From the NCBI GenBank assembly GCA_003132505.1, contig PKXY01000027.1, forward strand, positions 1-50,462: a stretch of DNA of 50,462 bases, written 5' to 3'. Shown here piece by piece: positions 42,030-47,762 of the stretch. The stretch comes from Solirubrobacterales bacterium. GTDB lineage: Bacteria; Actinomycetota; Thermoleophilia; Solirubrobacterales; Solirubrobacteraceae. Under the pieces are notes generated by a model. It was not told the origin of the DNA, ran no database searches, and saw only the letters and a list, made by a program, of their open reading frames with translations. The position numbers and the translations under genes were made by a program. Every line of letters begins with the position of its first letter. Positions within the stretch are counted from its first letter, which is position 1.

Positions 42030-43493
42030 GTGAGCGAACAGCGCCGGCGACTGGTGCTCGTCTCGAACCGTGGCCCGGTCACGTTCGAGGCCGACGGGTC
42101 GGTCTCGCGCGGCGGCGGCGGGCTCGTCACCGCGCTCACCGGGCTTGCCTCGCACCGCGAGGTGGTCTGGGTCGCCTCGGCGATGACCGAGCACGACGCG
42201 GCAGCGGCCGCGCGGAACGGACAGCGCCCGTTCGAGGTCCGCTCGCCGAGCGGCGGCACCTACCTCGTGCGGCTCGTCGAGTCCGATCCCGACGCCTACG
42301 ACCGCTTCTACAACATCTTCGCCAACCCGATGCTGTGGTTCATCCAGCACTACCTGTGGGACCTGTCGAACGCGCCCGACATTCGCCGCAACGAGATCGA
42401 GGCCTTCGAGTTCGGCTACAACGTCGTCAACGAGGATCTCGCCCGCGTCGTCGTCGATGAGATCGCCGACGTCGAGCAGCCCGTCGTGATGGTTCACGAC
42501 TACCACCTCTACACGCTGCCCGAGCTCGTGCGACGGGCCCGCCCGGACGCGTTCCTACACCACTTCATCCACATTCCGTGGACTCAGCCGGACGCCTGGC
42601 GGGTGCTCCCGGCGCGAATTCGCCAGGAGCTCTACGCGGGCCTCCTCGCGAACGACATCATCGGCTTTCACACCAACGCCTACCGTCGCAACTTCATGCA
42701 GTGCTGCCAAGACCTCGTCGCCGCCGAGGTCGACTGGAAGCGCAGCGTCGTCCACTGGGACGGGCGCGAGGTCTGGGTCCGCGCCTACCCGCTGCCGATC
42801 GATCACGCCGCGACGCGAGCGAGCTCACAGAGTCCGCGCGTCGGCGAGCTGGAGGCCGAGCTGCGACGTCGGCGGCGAGACTTCATGATCCTGCGGGTAG
42901 ATCGCGCCGACCTCTCGAAAAACGTGCTGCGCGGCTTCTCGGCCTTCGATCTCTTCCTCGAGCAGCATCCCGAGTTCTCCGAGCGCGTGACATTCGTCGC
43001 CCAGCTGATGCCGTCGCGAACCGATGTTCCCGAGTACGCCGAGTACCTCGAGCGCATCGAGGCGCTCGTCGCGGTGGTCAACCACCGACACGGCACGCCC
43101 GACTGGATGCCGATCCAGCTCAAGCTGCGCGACGACCTCGAGGAGGCGCTCGCCTCCTACAAGCACTACGACGTGCTGCTCGTGAACGCGATGTTCGATG
43201 GAATGAACCTCGTCGCGAAGGAGGGTCCGCTGCTCAACGAGAACGCCGGCGTCTCGATTCTCTCGGAGAACACCGGGGCGCACGACGAGCTGGGCGAGTT
43301 CGCCCTGTCGGTCAACCCGTTCGATATCCAGGAGCTCGCCGACTCGATCCATGCCGCGCTGACGATGGAACGCCCCGAGCGTGCGCGGCGGCTCGCGGGC
43401 CTGCGCGCGATCGTCACGGCCCGGGATCCCGGCGACTGGATCGACGAGCAGATCGCCGACATCGGCGCAAAAGCGAAGGCCAACGCGCGGTAG
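42030..43493 (+). CDS. otsA: GT20 trehalose-6-phosphate synthase-like enzyme
   Basis: A 487-residue GT20 enzyme. Motifs are LVSNRGPV (Arg binding Glc6P), GGGGLVTAL, MVHDYHLYTLP, HIPW, IGFHT, RVDRADLSKN (the R and K pair that contact UDP) and FDGMNLVAKEGPLLNE. The last motif has Phe where RDGMNLV is usual, though its Asp is kept. No TPP phosphatase domain is fused. It should make trehalose-6-phosphate from a nucleotide glucose and Glc6P. The GTG start lies 8 bp after TATCGT (42016-42021). Confidence 0.85.
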   Translation: MSEQRRRLVLVSNRGPVTFEADGSVSRGGGGLVTALTGLASHREVVWVASAMTEHDAAAAARNGQRPFEVRSPSGGTYLVRLVESDPDAYDRFYNIFANPMLWFIQHYLWDLSNAPDIRRNEIEAFEFGYNVVNEDLARVVVDEIADVEQPVVMVHDYHLYTLPELVRRARPDAFLHHFIHIPWTQPDAWRVLPARIRQELYAGLLANDIIGFHTNAYRRNFMQCCQDLVAAEVDWKRSVVHWDGREVWVRAYPLPIDHAATRASSQSPRVGELEAELRRRRRDFMILRVDRADLSKNVLRGFSAFDLFLEQHPEFSERVTFVAQLMPSRTDVPEYAEYLERIEALVAVVNHRHGTPDWMPIQLKLRDDLEEALASYKHYDVLLVNAMFDGMNLVAKEGPLLNENAGVSILSENTGAHDELGEFALSVNPFDIQELADSIHAALTMERPERARRLAGLRAIVTARDPGDWIDEQIADIGAKAKANAR

Positions 43494-43533
43494 GGAGTTG
43501 CGCCGACGCGGCCGGAGGCCTCCGCCGCGTTGC

Positions 43534-43539
43534 TATCAT
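43534..43539 (+). promoter_or_regulatory. Candidate -10 box (TATCAT) for leaderless rpsF
   Basis: TATCAT lies 8 bp before the TTG start of rpsF. No Shine-Dalgarno is visible between them. This is the same spacing class as TANNNT boxes before infA, otsA, purA and others in the window. No good -35 was found. Confidence 0.45.
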
Positions 43540-43547
43540 CGCCCGTC

Positions 43548-43946
43548 TTGCCCGTCGTCAGGCCGATATACGACCTCGTGTTGCTGCTTGATCTCGCTGC
43601 AGCCGACGACGTGCGCGCCAAGGCGCTCGCCGACACGCGCGCGCAGGTGGAGGCGGGCGGCGAGCTCGTCCTCGAGCAGAGTTGGGGTACGCGGGCGCTG
43701 GCGTACCCGATCGAGCATCGCGATCAGGCCGAGTACCACCTTCTCCAGCTCCACGGCGATGGGCCGCTGATCGAGGCGCTCGAGCGCAACCTGCGGATCG
43801 CCGACGGCGTACTTCGCCACCGGATCATCAAACTCGCCCCCGGGACGCCGCCACCACCGGACAATGGCTCGCGCGCAGCGAGCGCGCCGCCGGCGGGCGC
43901 TGCTCTCCCCGAGCCGGCCGAGACCGAAGCGCTCGCCACGGCGTAG
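43548..43946 (+). CDS. rpsF: 30S ribosomal protein S6
   Basis: A 132-residue S6. PVVRPIYDLVLLLDLAA opens the ferredoxin-like fold, LEQSWGTRALAYPIEHRDQAEYHLLQLHGD matches the conserved core, and RIADGVLRHRIIKL is the S18-facing helix and strand. The C-terminal Pro/Ala-rich tail of about 35 residues is an extension. Start TTG 43548 is chosen over TTG 43530 because a TATCAT box separates them. It opens the conserved rpsF-ssb-rpsR-rplI cluster. Confidence 0.93.
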   Translation: MPVVRPIYDLVLLLDLAAADDVRAKALADTRAQVEAGGELVLEQSWGTRALAYPIEHRDQAEYHLLQLHGDGPLIEALERNLRIADGVLRHRIIKLAPGTPPPPDNGSRAASAPPAGAALPEPAETEALATA

Positions 43947-43966
43947 GCATCAAATCGCCCAAACAG

Positions 43967-44031
43967 CGGTCTGCGGCGCGGGGCAGACCGAGGCGCGCTC
44001 TACAGTTGAAACTGAAGCGGAGCCCCGCTTC
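43967..44031 (+). promoter_or_regulatory. Two stem-loops in the rpsF-ssb gap
   Basis: Hairpin one: CGGTCTGC (43967-43974) pairs with GCAGACCG (43983-43990), 8 bp with an 8 nt loop. Hairpin two: GAAGCGG (44014-44020) pairs with CCGCTTC (44025-44031), 7 bp with a 4 nt loop. No T-run follows either. A TACAGT box at 44000-44005 could be an internal promoter for ssb. They may attenuate or separate rpsF from ssb expression. Confidence 0.5.
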
Positions 44032-44063
44032 GCGCGACAGGCGAACTTGACAAGGAGCATCCA

Positions 44064-44537
44064 ATGGCTGCGAGCAACCTCAACGTAGTCGTAATCACCG
44101 GCAATCTCACACGGGACCCCGAGCTGCGGGCGCTACCGAGCGGAACCTCGGTCTGTGATCTGCGCGTCGCCGTCAACACGCGTCGCAAGAACGGCGCGAC
44201 CAGCGAATGGGAGGACAAGCCGAACTTCTTCGACGTGAAGGTCTGGGGCGCCCAGGGCGACAACTGCGCACGGTTCCTCTCCAAGGGCCGCCCGGTCGGC
44301 GTACAGGGCCGGCTCGAGTGGCGCGAGTGGGAGACCCAGGATGGGCAGAAGCGCCAGGCGATCGATATCATTGCCGATTCCGTCCAGTTCCTCGGCGGTC
44401 GTGAAGACTCCGGGAACACAACGTTCACGGCCTCGGCGGCGGCCGGCTCGTCGAGTAGCGATGTGCCGGTCGACGAGCGTGACTTCCAAGCCGCCACGAC
44501 CGCCGTGGGCGTTGGCGACGACGACATTCCCTTCTAG
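44064..44537 (+). CDS. ssb: Single-stranded DNA-binding protein
   Basis: A 157-residue SSB. The OB fold covers 1-112 (LNVVVITGNLTRDPELRALPSG ... FFDVKVWGAQGDNCARFLSKGRPVGVQGRLEWREWE). A short Ser/Ala/Asp-rich linker leads to the acidic tip DDDIPF (152-157), which binds partner proteins. An AAGGAG sequence precedes the ATG by a normal distance, in contrast to the leaderless genes nearby. Confidence 0.96.
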   Translation: MAASNLNVVVITGNLTRDPELRALPSGTSVCDLRVAVNTRRKNGATSEWEDKPNFFDVKVWGAQGDNCARFLSKGRPVGVQGRLEWREWETQDGQKRQAIDIIADSVQFLGGREDSGNTTFTASAAAGSSSSDVPVDERDFQAATTAVGVGDDDIPF

Positions 44538-44552
44538 GAGCAGACAACAGCG

Positions 44553-44885
44553 ATGGCAAAGCAGCGAGGCGCGAGAGAGAAGCCGGCCCGGCGGCGCGAG
44601 AAGCGCGGCGGAGTGACCGGCGGCCGGCGCAAGCCCTGCCAGCACTGCCGCGACAAGATCGACCAGGTCGACTACAAGGACGTCGCCTCGCTGCGCAAGT
44701 TCATCTCCGAGAAGGGGAAGATCCGCTCGCGACGGATCACCGGTGCGTGTCGTCGCCACCAGAGCCAGCTAGCTCGCGCAGTCAAGCGCGCGCGCGAGCT
44801 CGCGCTCCTGCCCTACGTCAATGAGGGCGCTGTCGACAGTGGCGGGCGTCGCGACCGCGACCGCGACCGCGACCGCGACCGCTAA
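44553..44885 (+). CDS. rpsR: 30S ribosomal protein S18 with RD-repeat tail
   Basis: A 110-residue S18, longer than the usual 75-90. The core is [63 protein letters not shown], with a possible Zn-type CxxC and a later Cys. A basic N-terminal extension (about 25 residues) and a C-terminal tail ending in five Arg-Asp repeats surround it. The tail is encoded by a perfect hexanucleotide tandem repeat at 44850-44882. Confidence 0.93.
   Translation: MAKQRGAREKPARRREKRGGVTGGRRKPCQHCRDKIDQVDYKDVASLRKFISEKGKIRSRRITGACRRHQSQLARAVKRARELALLPYVNEGAVDSGGRRDRDRDRDRDR
44850..44882 (+). repeat. CGCGAC hexanucleotide tandem repeat inside rpsR
   Basis: Five exact copies of CGCGAC (44850-44879) followed by CGC just before the TAA. 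They encode alternating Arg-Asp. Being a multiple of three, copy number could change without frameshift. Confidence 0.9.
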
Positions 44886-44890
44886 CCGGG

Positions 44891-45340
44891 ATGCCCCAGG
44901 CGATCCTCCTCAGCGACGTCGTTGAGCTCGGCGAGCGCGGTAGCGTTGTCGAGGTCTCGAAGGGCTACCTGCGCAACTACCTGATCCCGCGCAAACTCGC
45001 CCAGCCGGCGACGGCCGGCGCGCTCGCGGCCGCGAGTCAGCGGGCTGCGGCGGCGGATCGCGCCGCCCGGCACGCCGCGGAGCAGGCCGGGGAGACAGCG
45101 GCGCTGCTGTCTCGAACCGTCCTGACGATCGCCCAGCAGGCCGGCGACGACGGCCGGCTCTTCGGCTCGGTCACGCCACAGGACATCGTCGACGCGATCA
45201 GCGAATCACGTGGCCTCAAGATCGACCGGCGCGGCGTCGCGCTGGAAGAACCGATCAAGAACGTCGGGACCTACATGGTCGTCGTCGAGATCTCCCCCGG
45301 CGTCACCGCGACGATCAAGACGATCGTCACCGCGGCTTAG
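44891..45340 (+). CDS. rplI: 50S ribosomal protein L9
   Basis: A 149-residue L9. The N-terminal rRNA-binding domain is AILLSDVVELGERGSVVEVSKGYLRNYLIPRKLA, followed by a long alanine-rich helix and a C-terminal domain (GRLFGSVTPQDIVDAI ... ISPGVTATIKTIVTAA). The last 31 bp, including the stop, are repeated exactly at 47486-47516. The gene looks intact, so the insertion regenerated its 3' end. Confidence 0.95.
   Translation: MPQAILLSDVVELGERGSVVEVSKGYLRNYLIPRKLAQPATAGALAAASQRAAAADRAARHAAEQAGETAALLSRTVLTIAQQAGDDGRLFGSVTPQDIVDAISESRGLKIDRRGVALEEPIKNVGTYMVVVEISPGVTATIKTIVTAA
45310..45340 (+). repeat. 31 bp direct repeat, left copy (attachment-site candidate)
   Basis: Identical over 31 bp to 47486-47516. 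This copy is the end of rplI, from the ACG codon region to the TAG. Identity stops sharply on both sides (C/T on the left, C/A on the right). Confidence 0.9.
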
Positions 45341-45369
45341 CAGCCCTAGTCGACAGCCGCAGTTTGCAG

Positions 45370-45392
45370 GGGATTCGCCGCTGGCGAATCCC
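45370..45392 (+). terminator. Stem-loop after rplI
   Basis: GGGATTCGCC (45370-45379) and its exact complement (45383-45392) form a 10 bp stem with a 3 nt loop. There is no U-run, as is common in high-G+C genomes. It lies inside the inserted element, 29 bp after the rplI stop, and could end the ribosomal-protein transcript. Confidence 0.6.
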
Positions 45393-45415
45393 TCAGAGCC
45401 GCCGGTAACTGGACC

Positions 45416-45438
45416 TCGACTGTGGCACAACTGTGGCG
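45416..45438. repeat. Left pair of ACTGTGGC repeats
   Basis: ACTGTGGC at 45419-45426 and 45430-45437, offset 11 bp, preceded by TCG. The right-end pair (47427-47450) shares the TCGACTGTGGC start and the ACTGTGGCG end. This suggests one protein binds both ends. Confidence 0.7.
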
Positions 45439-45503
45439 CGGCGCCCGAGCAGTAGGTGACGTTTGTACCCACCTGCCGGCGACGAGCGCGGGACCATTAG
45501 GGC

Positions 45504-45737
45504 ATGACCGACGACGAACCTATACGGCGCCCGACGCAGACACACGATCAACGCGTCGGGAGCGCATTCGCCGATCTATTCGGAATCTACCTCGATCAGC
45601 CGCTCGCGCTTTCGCGCGAGTTCGACGCATGGATCTGCGGATATCGCGACCTCGGAGCGGACGTGCTCGTCGAGATCGTCTCCGCGCGCATCCGAGAAGC
45701 GTTTGACGACGAGGACGACGAGCCCGAGGCGTCCTGA
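45504..45737 (+). CDS. Small acidic protein of unknown function (element ORF 1)
   Basis: A 77-residue protein with a predicted helical middle (RVGSAFADLFGIYLDQPLALSREFDAWICGYRDLGADVLVEIVSARIREAF) and a strongly acidic end (DDEDDEPEAS). I do not recognise a family. ATG start at 45504. Its stop overlaps a CTG that begins the next frame (CTGA). The EPEAS ending resembles the EPEPS ending of the next protein. It is first in a three-gene chain. Confidence 0.6.
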   Translation: MTDDEPIRRPTQTHDQRVGSAFADLFGIYLDQPLALSREFDAWICGYRDLGADVLVEIVSARIREAFDDEDDEPEAS

Positions 45738-45901
45738 GCGACAAGCCCAGCGACGAGCCGGTCATAGAAGAACTCACGGAGGAGCGCGTACGTCGTCTGA
45801 TCGTCGCCTACTTGGTCGATCACGTCCTATTGATCGAGGAGCTGCGCGAGCGCGTTGAGCAGCTCGGGCGGCGAGCCGACGCCGAGCCCGAGCCGTCCTG
45901 A
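45734..45901 (+). CDS. Small coiled protein of unknown function, CTG start (element ORF 2)
   Basis: A 55-residue frame reading SDKPSDEPVIEELTEERV and then RRLIVAYLVDHVLLIEELRERV, an amphipathic helix pattern. The frame has no ATG, GTG or TTG before the hydrophobic helix. CTG at 45734 overlaps the ORF 1 stop as CTGA, the same geometry as the ATGA/GTGA couplings elsewhere here. The stop TGA shares a base with the next ATG (TGATG). Coding is inferred from this chained arrangement and the EPEPS end. Function unknown. Confidence 0.5.
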   Translation: MSDKPSDEPVIEELTEERVRRLIVAYLVDHVLLIEELRERVEQLGRRADAEPEPS

Positions 45902-46380
45902 TGAGTAGCGAGCTCGGCGTGGTCGTGAGCGGGACCGCCGACGACAATCTCCTCTACGACACCGCGCGCCTGAGTCGCGACCGCGACCACGCGGTCGCGC
46001 TGATCGCGGCAGCCGATAAGCGCCGCCTCGAGCTGGAGGCGCTGGGGGTCGTGGAAGCGCTGGCGCCGGTGGCGCCCGAGGAGCGCCGTGAGCTCCTCGC
46101 GTTCCTCGGCAAGCTGAGGTACTGCAGGTGGTGTCAGACTGGTGTTGTTGTCCGAGCACTACCAGCGTCCAGGATGGTTCACGACCCATGTCTTCAATCG
46201 GCTGGTGGCAGCGCTTACGCGTATGGGCGTCAGCGTGGTCGGCTCCCGCATGCTCGAGATCAAGGGGCGCAAGTCGGGCGAGTGGCGCCAGACCCCGGTG
46301 AACCTGCTTCGCTTGGAAAGCGCCGAGTACCTCGTCGCGCCACGCGGCCACACACAATGGGTCAAGAACCTCCGGGCTAG
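45901..46380 (+). CDS. Small protein of unknown function, probably disrupted at its 3' end (element ORF 3)
   Basis: The first 70 or so residues (DDNLLYDTARLSRDRDHAVALIAAADKRRLELEALGVVEAL...EERRELLAFLGKL) look like a real helical protein. The rest of the 159-residue frame overlaps the nitroreductase gene and has the Arg/Pro-rich look of a shadow frame. The change falls near 46117-46140, where base composition also drops in G+C. The original C-terminus was probably lost by recombination. ATG at 45901 overlaps the preceding stop. Confidence 0.45.
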   Translation: MSSELGVVVSGTADDNLLYDTARLSRDRDHAVALIAAADKRRLELEALGVVEALAPVAPEERRELLAFLGKLRYCRWCQTGVVVRALPASRMVHDPCLQSAGGSAYAYGRQRGRLPHARDQGAQVGRVAPDPGEPASLGKRRVPRRATRPHTMGQEPPG

Positions 46381-46594
46381 CGGCGACGGGAGGCTCCGTG
46401 TCGGTAGGCGCGTGCAGCCTTTTACGGCGGTCGAACTGACCGACGACGAGAAGCCTCGAGTGCTGCGGGCCTACTTGAAGAAGTGGAAGTTCGAGGTCGG
46501 AGTCTTCTTCGGCGGGGTCGGACCAGACTCCTCCGATGACGAGTTGCGCCGGATCGCTCCAGATCATCCTGTGTTCCGGCTGAACAAGAGCTAG
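46142..46594 (+). CDS. F420/deazaflavin-dependent nitroreductase-family protein
   Basis: A 150-residue split-barrel protein of the nitroreductase/quinone reductase (Ddn-like, PF04075) group. The motif MLEIKGRKSGEWRQTPVNLLRLESAEYLVAPRGHTQWVKNLRASGDGRLRVG is diagnostic, with the GRKSG phosphate-binding segment and the WVKNLRA helix. Members use F420H2 in actinobacteria. The N-terminus is helical, perhaps membrane-associated. Start GTG at 46142. Cargo of the insertion; a detoxification role is inferred from family members only. Confidence 0.87.
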   Translation: MLLSEHYQRPGWFTTHVFNRLVAALTRMGVSVVGSRMLEIKGRKSGEWRQTPVNLLRLESAEYLVAPRGHTQWVKNLRASGDGRLRVGRRVQPFTAVELTDDEKPRVLRAYLKKWKFEVGVFFGGVGPDSSDDELRRIAPDHPVFRLNKS

Positions 46595-46739
46595 CTCGCT
46601 CCCACGCGGCCCCACGCTGCTGCTTGGCGCGAGCAGCGAGCGCTAAACCTGGCGGTGCGTCGTTAAAATCACCTTGCAGCGCTTCGGCAGGTCCGCGCCG
46701 CGCCCCACCACCAGCGCCACAGCCAGGAGGATCGTCGGC

Positions 46740-47213
46740 ATGTCGCAGTTTGCGCTTCGTCCTGTAGAAGTGGGGGATTTCGACGCGATCTTCGAGCAGA
46801 TGCGCGACCCGGAGTCGGTGCGCATGGCGGCATTCACAGCTGAAGACCCGAGCGATCGCAGCGCCTTCGACGCCCACATGGCGAAGATCATGTCCTCGCC
46901 TGAGAACAGGCTTCGGGCGATCATCCGCGATTCTCGGCTCGTCGGCACCATCTCGAGCTATCCCTCGGAGGGAGCGACCGAGGTCACCTACTGGATAGAT
47001 CGCACTTGCTGGGGGCAAGGGATTGCAACGCGGGCGCTCGGCCTGCTCCTCAAGGAGATCTCGGTCCGGCCGATCCGAGCCCGTGCCGCGAGCGACAACC
47101 CTGGGTCGCTAAGAGTCCTGCAGAAGGCGGGCTTCCACCCGATCGGCACCGAGGTGTCCTTTGCCCCGGCCCGGGCCGCCGAGATCGAGGAAACCATCCT
47201 CGAGCTGCCCTGA
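46740..47213 (+). CDS. GNAT-family N-acetyltransferase
   Basis: A 157-residue acetyltransferase of the RimJ/RimL-like type. FALRPVEVGDFDAIFEQMRDPESVRMAAF opens the fold. The acetyl-CoA loop is in YWIDRTCWGQGIATRALGLLL (Q/RxxGxA), and NPGSLRVLQKAGF is the typical C-terminal motif. AGGAGG at 46725-46730 is 9 bp before the ATG, the strongest Shine-Dalgarno in this part, unlike the leaderless host genes. Substrate unknown. Last gene of the insertion. Confidence 0.9.
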   Translation: MSQFALRPVEVGDFDAIFEQMRDPESVRMAAFTAEDPSDRSAFDAHMAKIMSSPENRLRAIIRDSRLVGTISSYPSEGATEVTYWIDRTCWGQGIATRALGLLLKEISVRPIRARAASDNPGSLRVLQKAGFHPIGTEVSFAPARAAEIEETILELP

Positions 47214-47485
47214 ACGCATAGACCCAGTCGGGCGGCTACGCAGCACACTAGAGGTCTCTCGCAACCGCTCCGACGAAAAGCGAGCGCCAGCCAAGAAGTC
47301 GCCTACGCGCTCGCGTCAGCGCCTACTACCAGCCGTCGTGTTGTCGCGTCGCGCGAAAAGCGACACGCGCCGCGGTGGCAAAGCCGACGAGCGCGTTTCG
47401 GCGCGTAGTGGCGACGTTCTTTCGGGTCGACTGTGGCGCGCACTGTGGCGGGCACCAAAGAGTCCCTGCTAATCGCCATGTTTGT
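47214..47485. other. Non-coding right end of the insertion
   Basis: No supported gene. This is where an integrase would be expected by analogy with the tRNA-Ala element (beside the repeats and core). Frames on the minus strand are short, Arg-rich and lack catalytic motifs. Confidence 0.5.
47427..47450. repeat. Right pair of ACTGTGGC repeats
   Basis: ACTGTGGC at 47430-47437 and 47442-47449, offset 12 bp, preceded by TCG. The pair ends 36 bp before the right 31 bp repeat. Confidence 0.7.
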
Positions 47486-47516
47486 GACGATCAAGACGAT
47501 CGTCACCGCGGCTTAG
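47486..47516 (+). repeat. 31 bp direct repeat, right copy (displaced rplI 3' end)
   Basis: Exact copy of 45310-45340, including the TAG. Upstream sequence is unrelated to rplI, so this is the displaced original gene end or the second attachment half-site. Confidence 0.9.
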
Positions 47517-47555
47517 AAGTCCGGCACTCCTCGCCCCGCTGCGCGCGGCTGCGGG

Positions 47556-47723
47556 GTGGCGGACAGCTTCAACGCGCCTGCGATGGGCCGTGGCGGCGTG
47601 GTCGCCCGCCTCAAACAGAACGTCGAGCGCGGCGTCGTGGACGCTGAGCGCGTCCGCCGCTGGGCCTACCCTCGAACACGTGTTCGTACCATGCCACCAG
47701 CGACAACTTTCAGGCCGTGCTAG
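47556..47723 (+). CDS. Possible small gene (55 aa), low support
   Basis: A GTG-started frame reads VADSFNAPAMGRGGVVARL, KQNVERGVVDAERVRRW and then a Pro/Arg/Thr-rich end. No family is recognised. It covers the LexA-like palindrome at 47673-47686, which argues that at least its 3' part is regulatory rather than coding. It may be a shadow frame. Confidence 0.2.
   Translation: MADSFNAPAMGRGGVVARLKQNVERGVVDAERVRRWAYPRTRVRTMPPATTFRPC
47673..47686. promoter_or_regulatory. LexA/SOS-box-like palindrome CGAACACGTGTTCG
   Basis: A perfect 14 bp palindrome, preceded by T, matching the CGAAC-N4-GTTCG form known for Gram-positive and mycobacterial LexA operators. It lies 76 bp upstream of the dnaB start and outside the insertion. 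It may put dnaB, or a lost neighbour, under damage control. Confidence 0.65.
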
Positions 47724-47762
47724 CGGGAAGCACGCCTGCGTCGCCACGCGGAGGCCCGTAGC

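Larger units (their letters stand above)
45341..47516. mobile_element. 2.18 kb integrase-less insertion between rplI and dnaB
   Basis: The segment lies between two identical 31 bp copies of the rplI 3' end, the signature of site-specific integration that restores the target gene. Paired ACTGTGGC repeats occur near both ends (45419/45430 and 47430/47442), resembling arm-type sites. Cargo on the plus strand is three chained small genes of unknown function, a nitroreductase-family gene and a GNAT gene. No recombinase is seen. It is a relic, or a minimal element moved in trans. Confidence 0.8.

Noticed and set aside
47303-47506. 67-codon minus-strand frame at the right end of the rplI insertion, considered as an integrase remnant
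   Set aside because: No core-binding or catalytic motif is visible; it is short and Arg-rich, so there is no evidence for a recombinase fragment.
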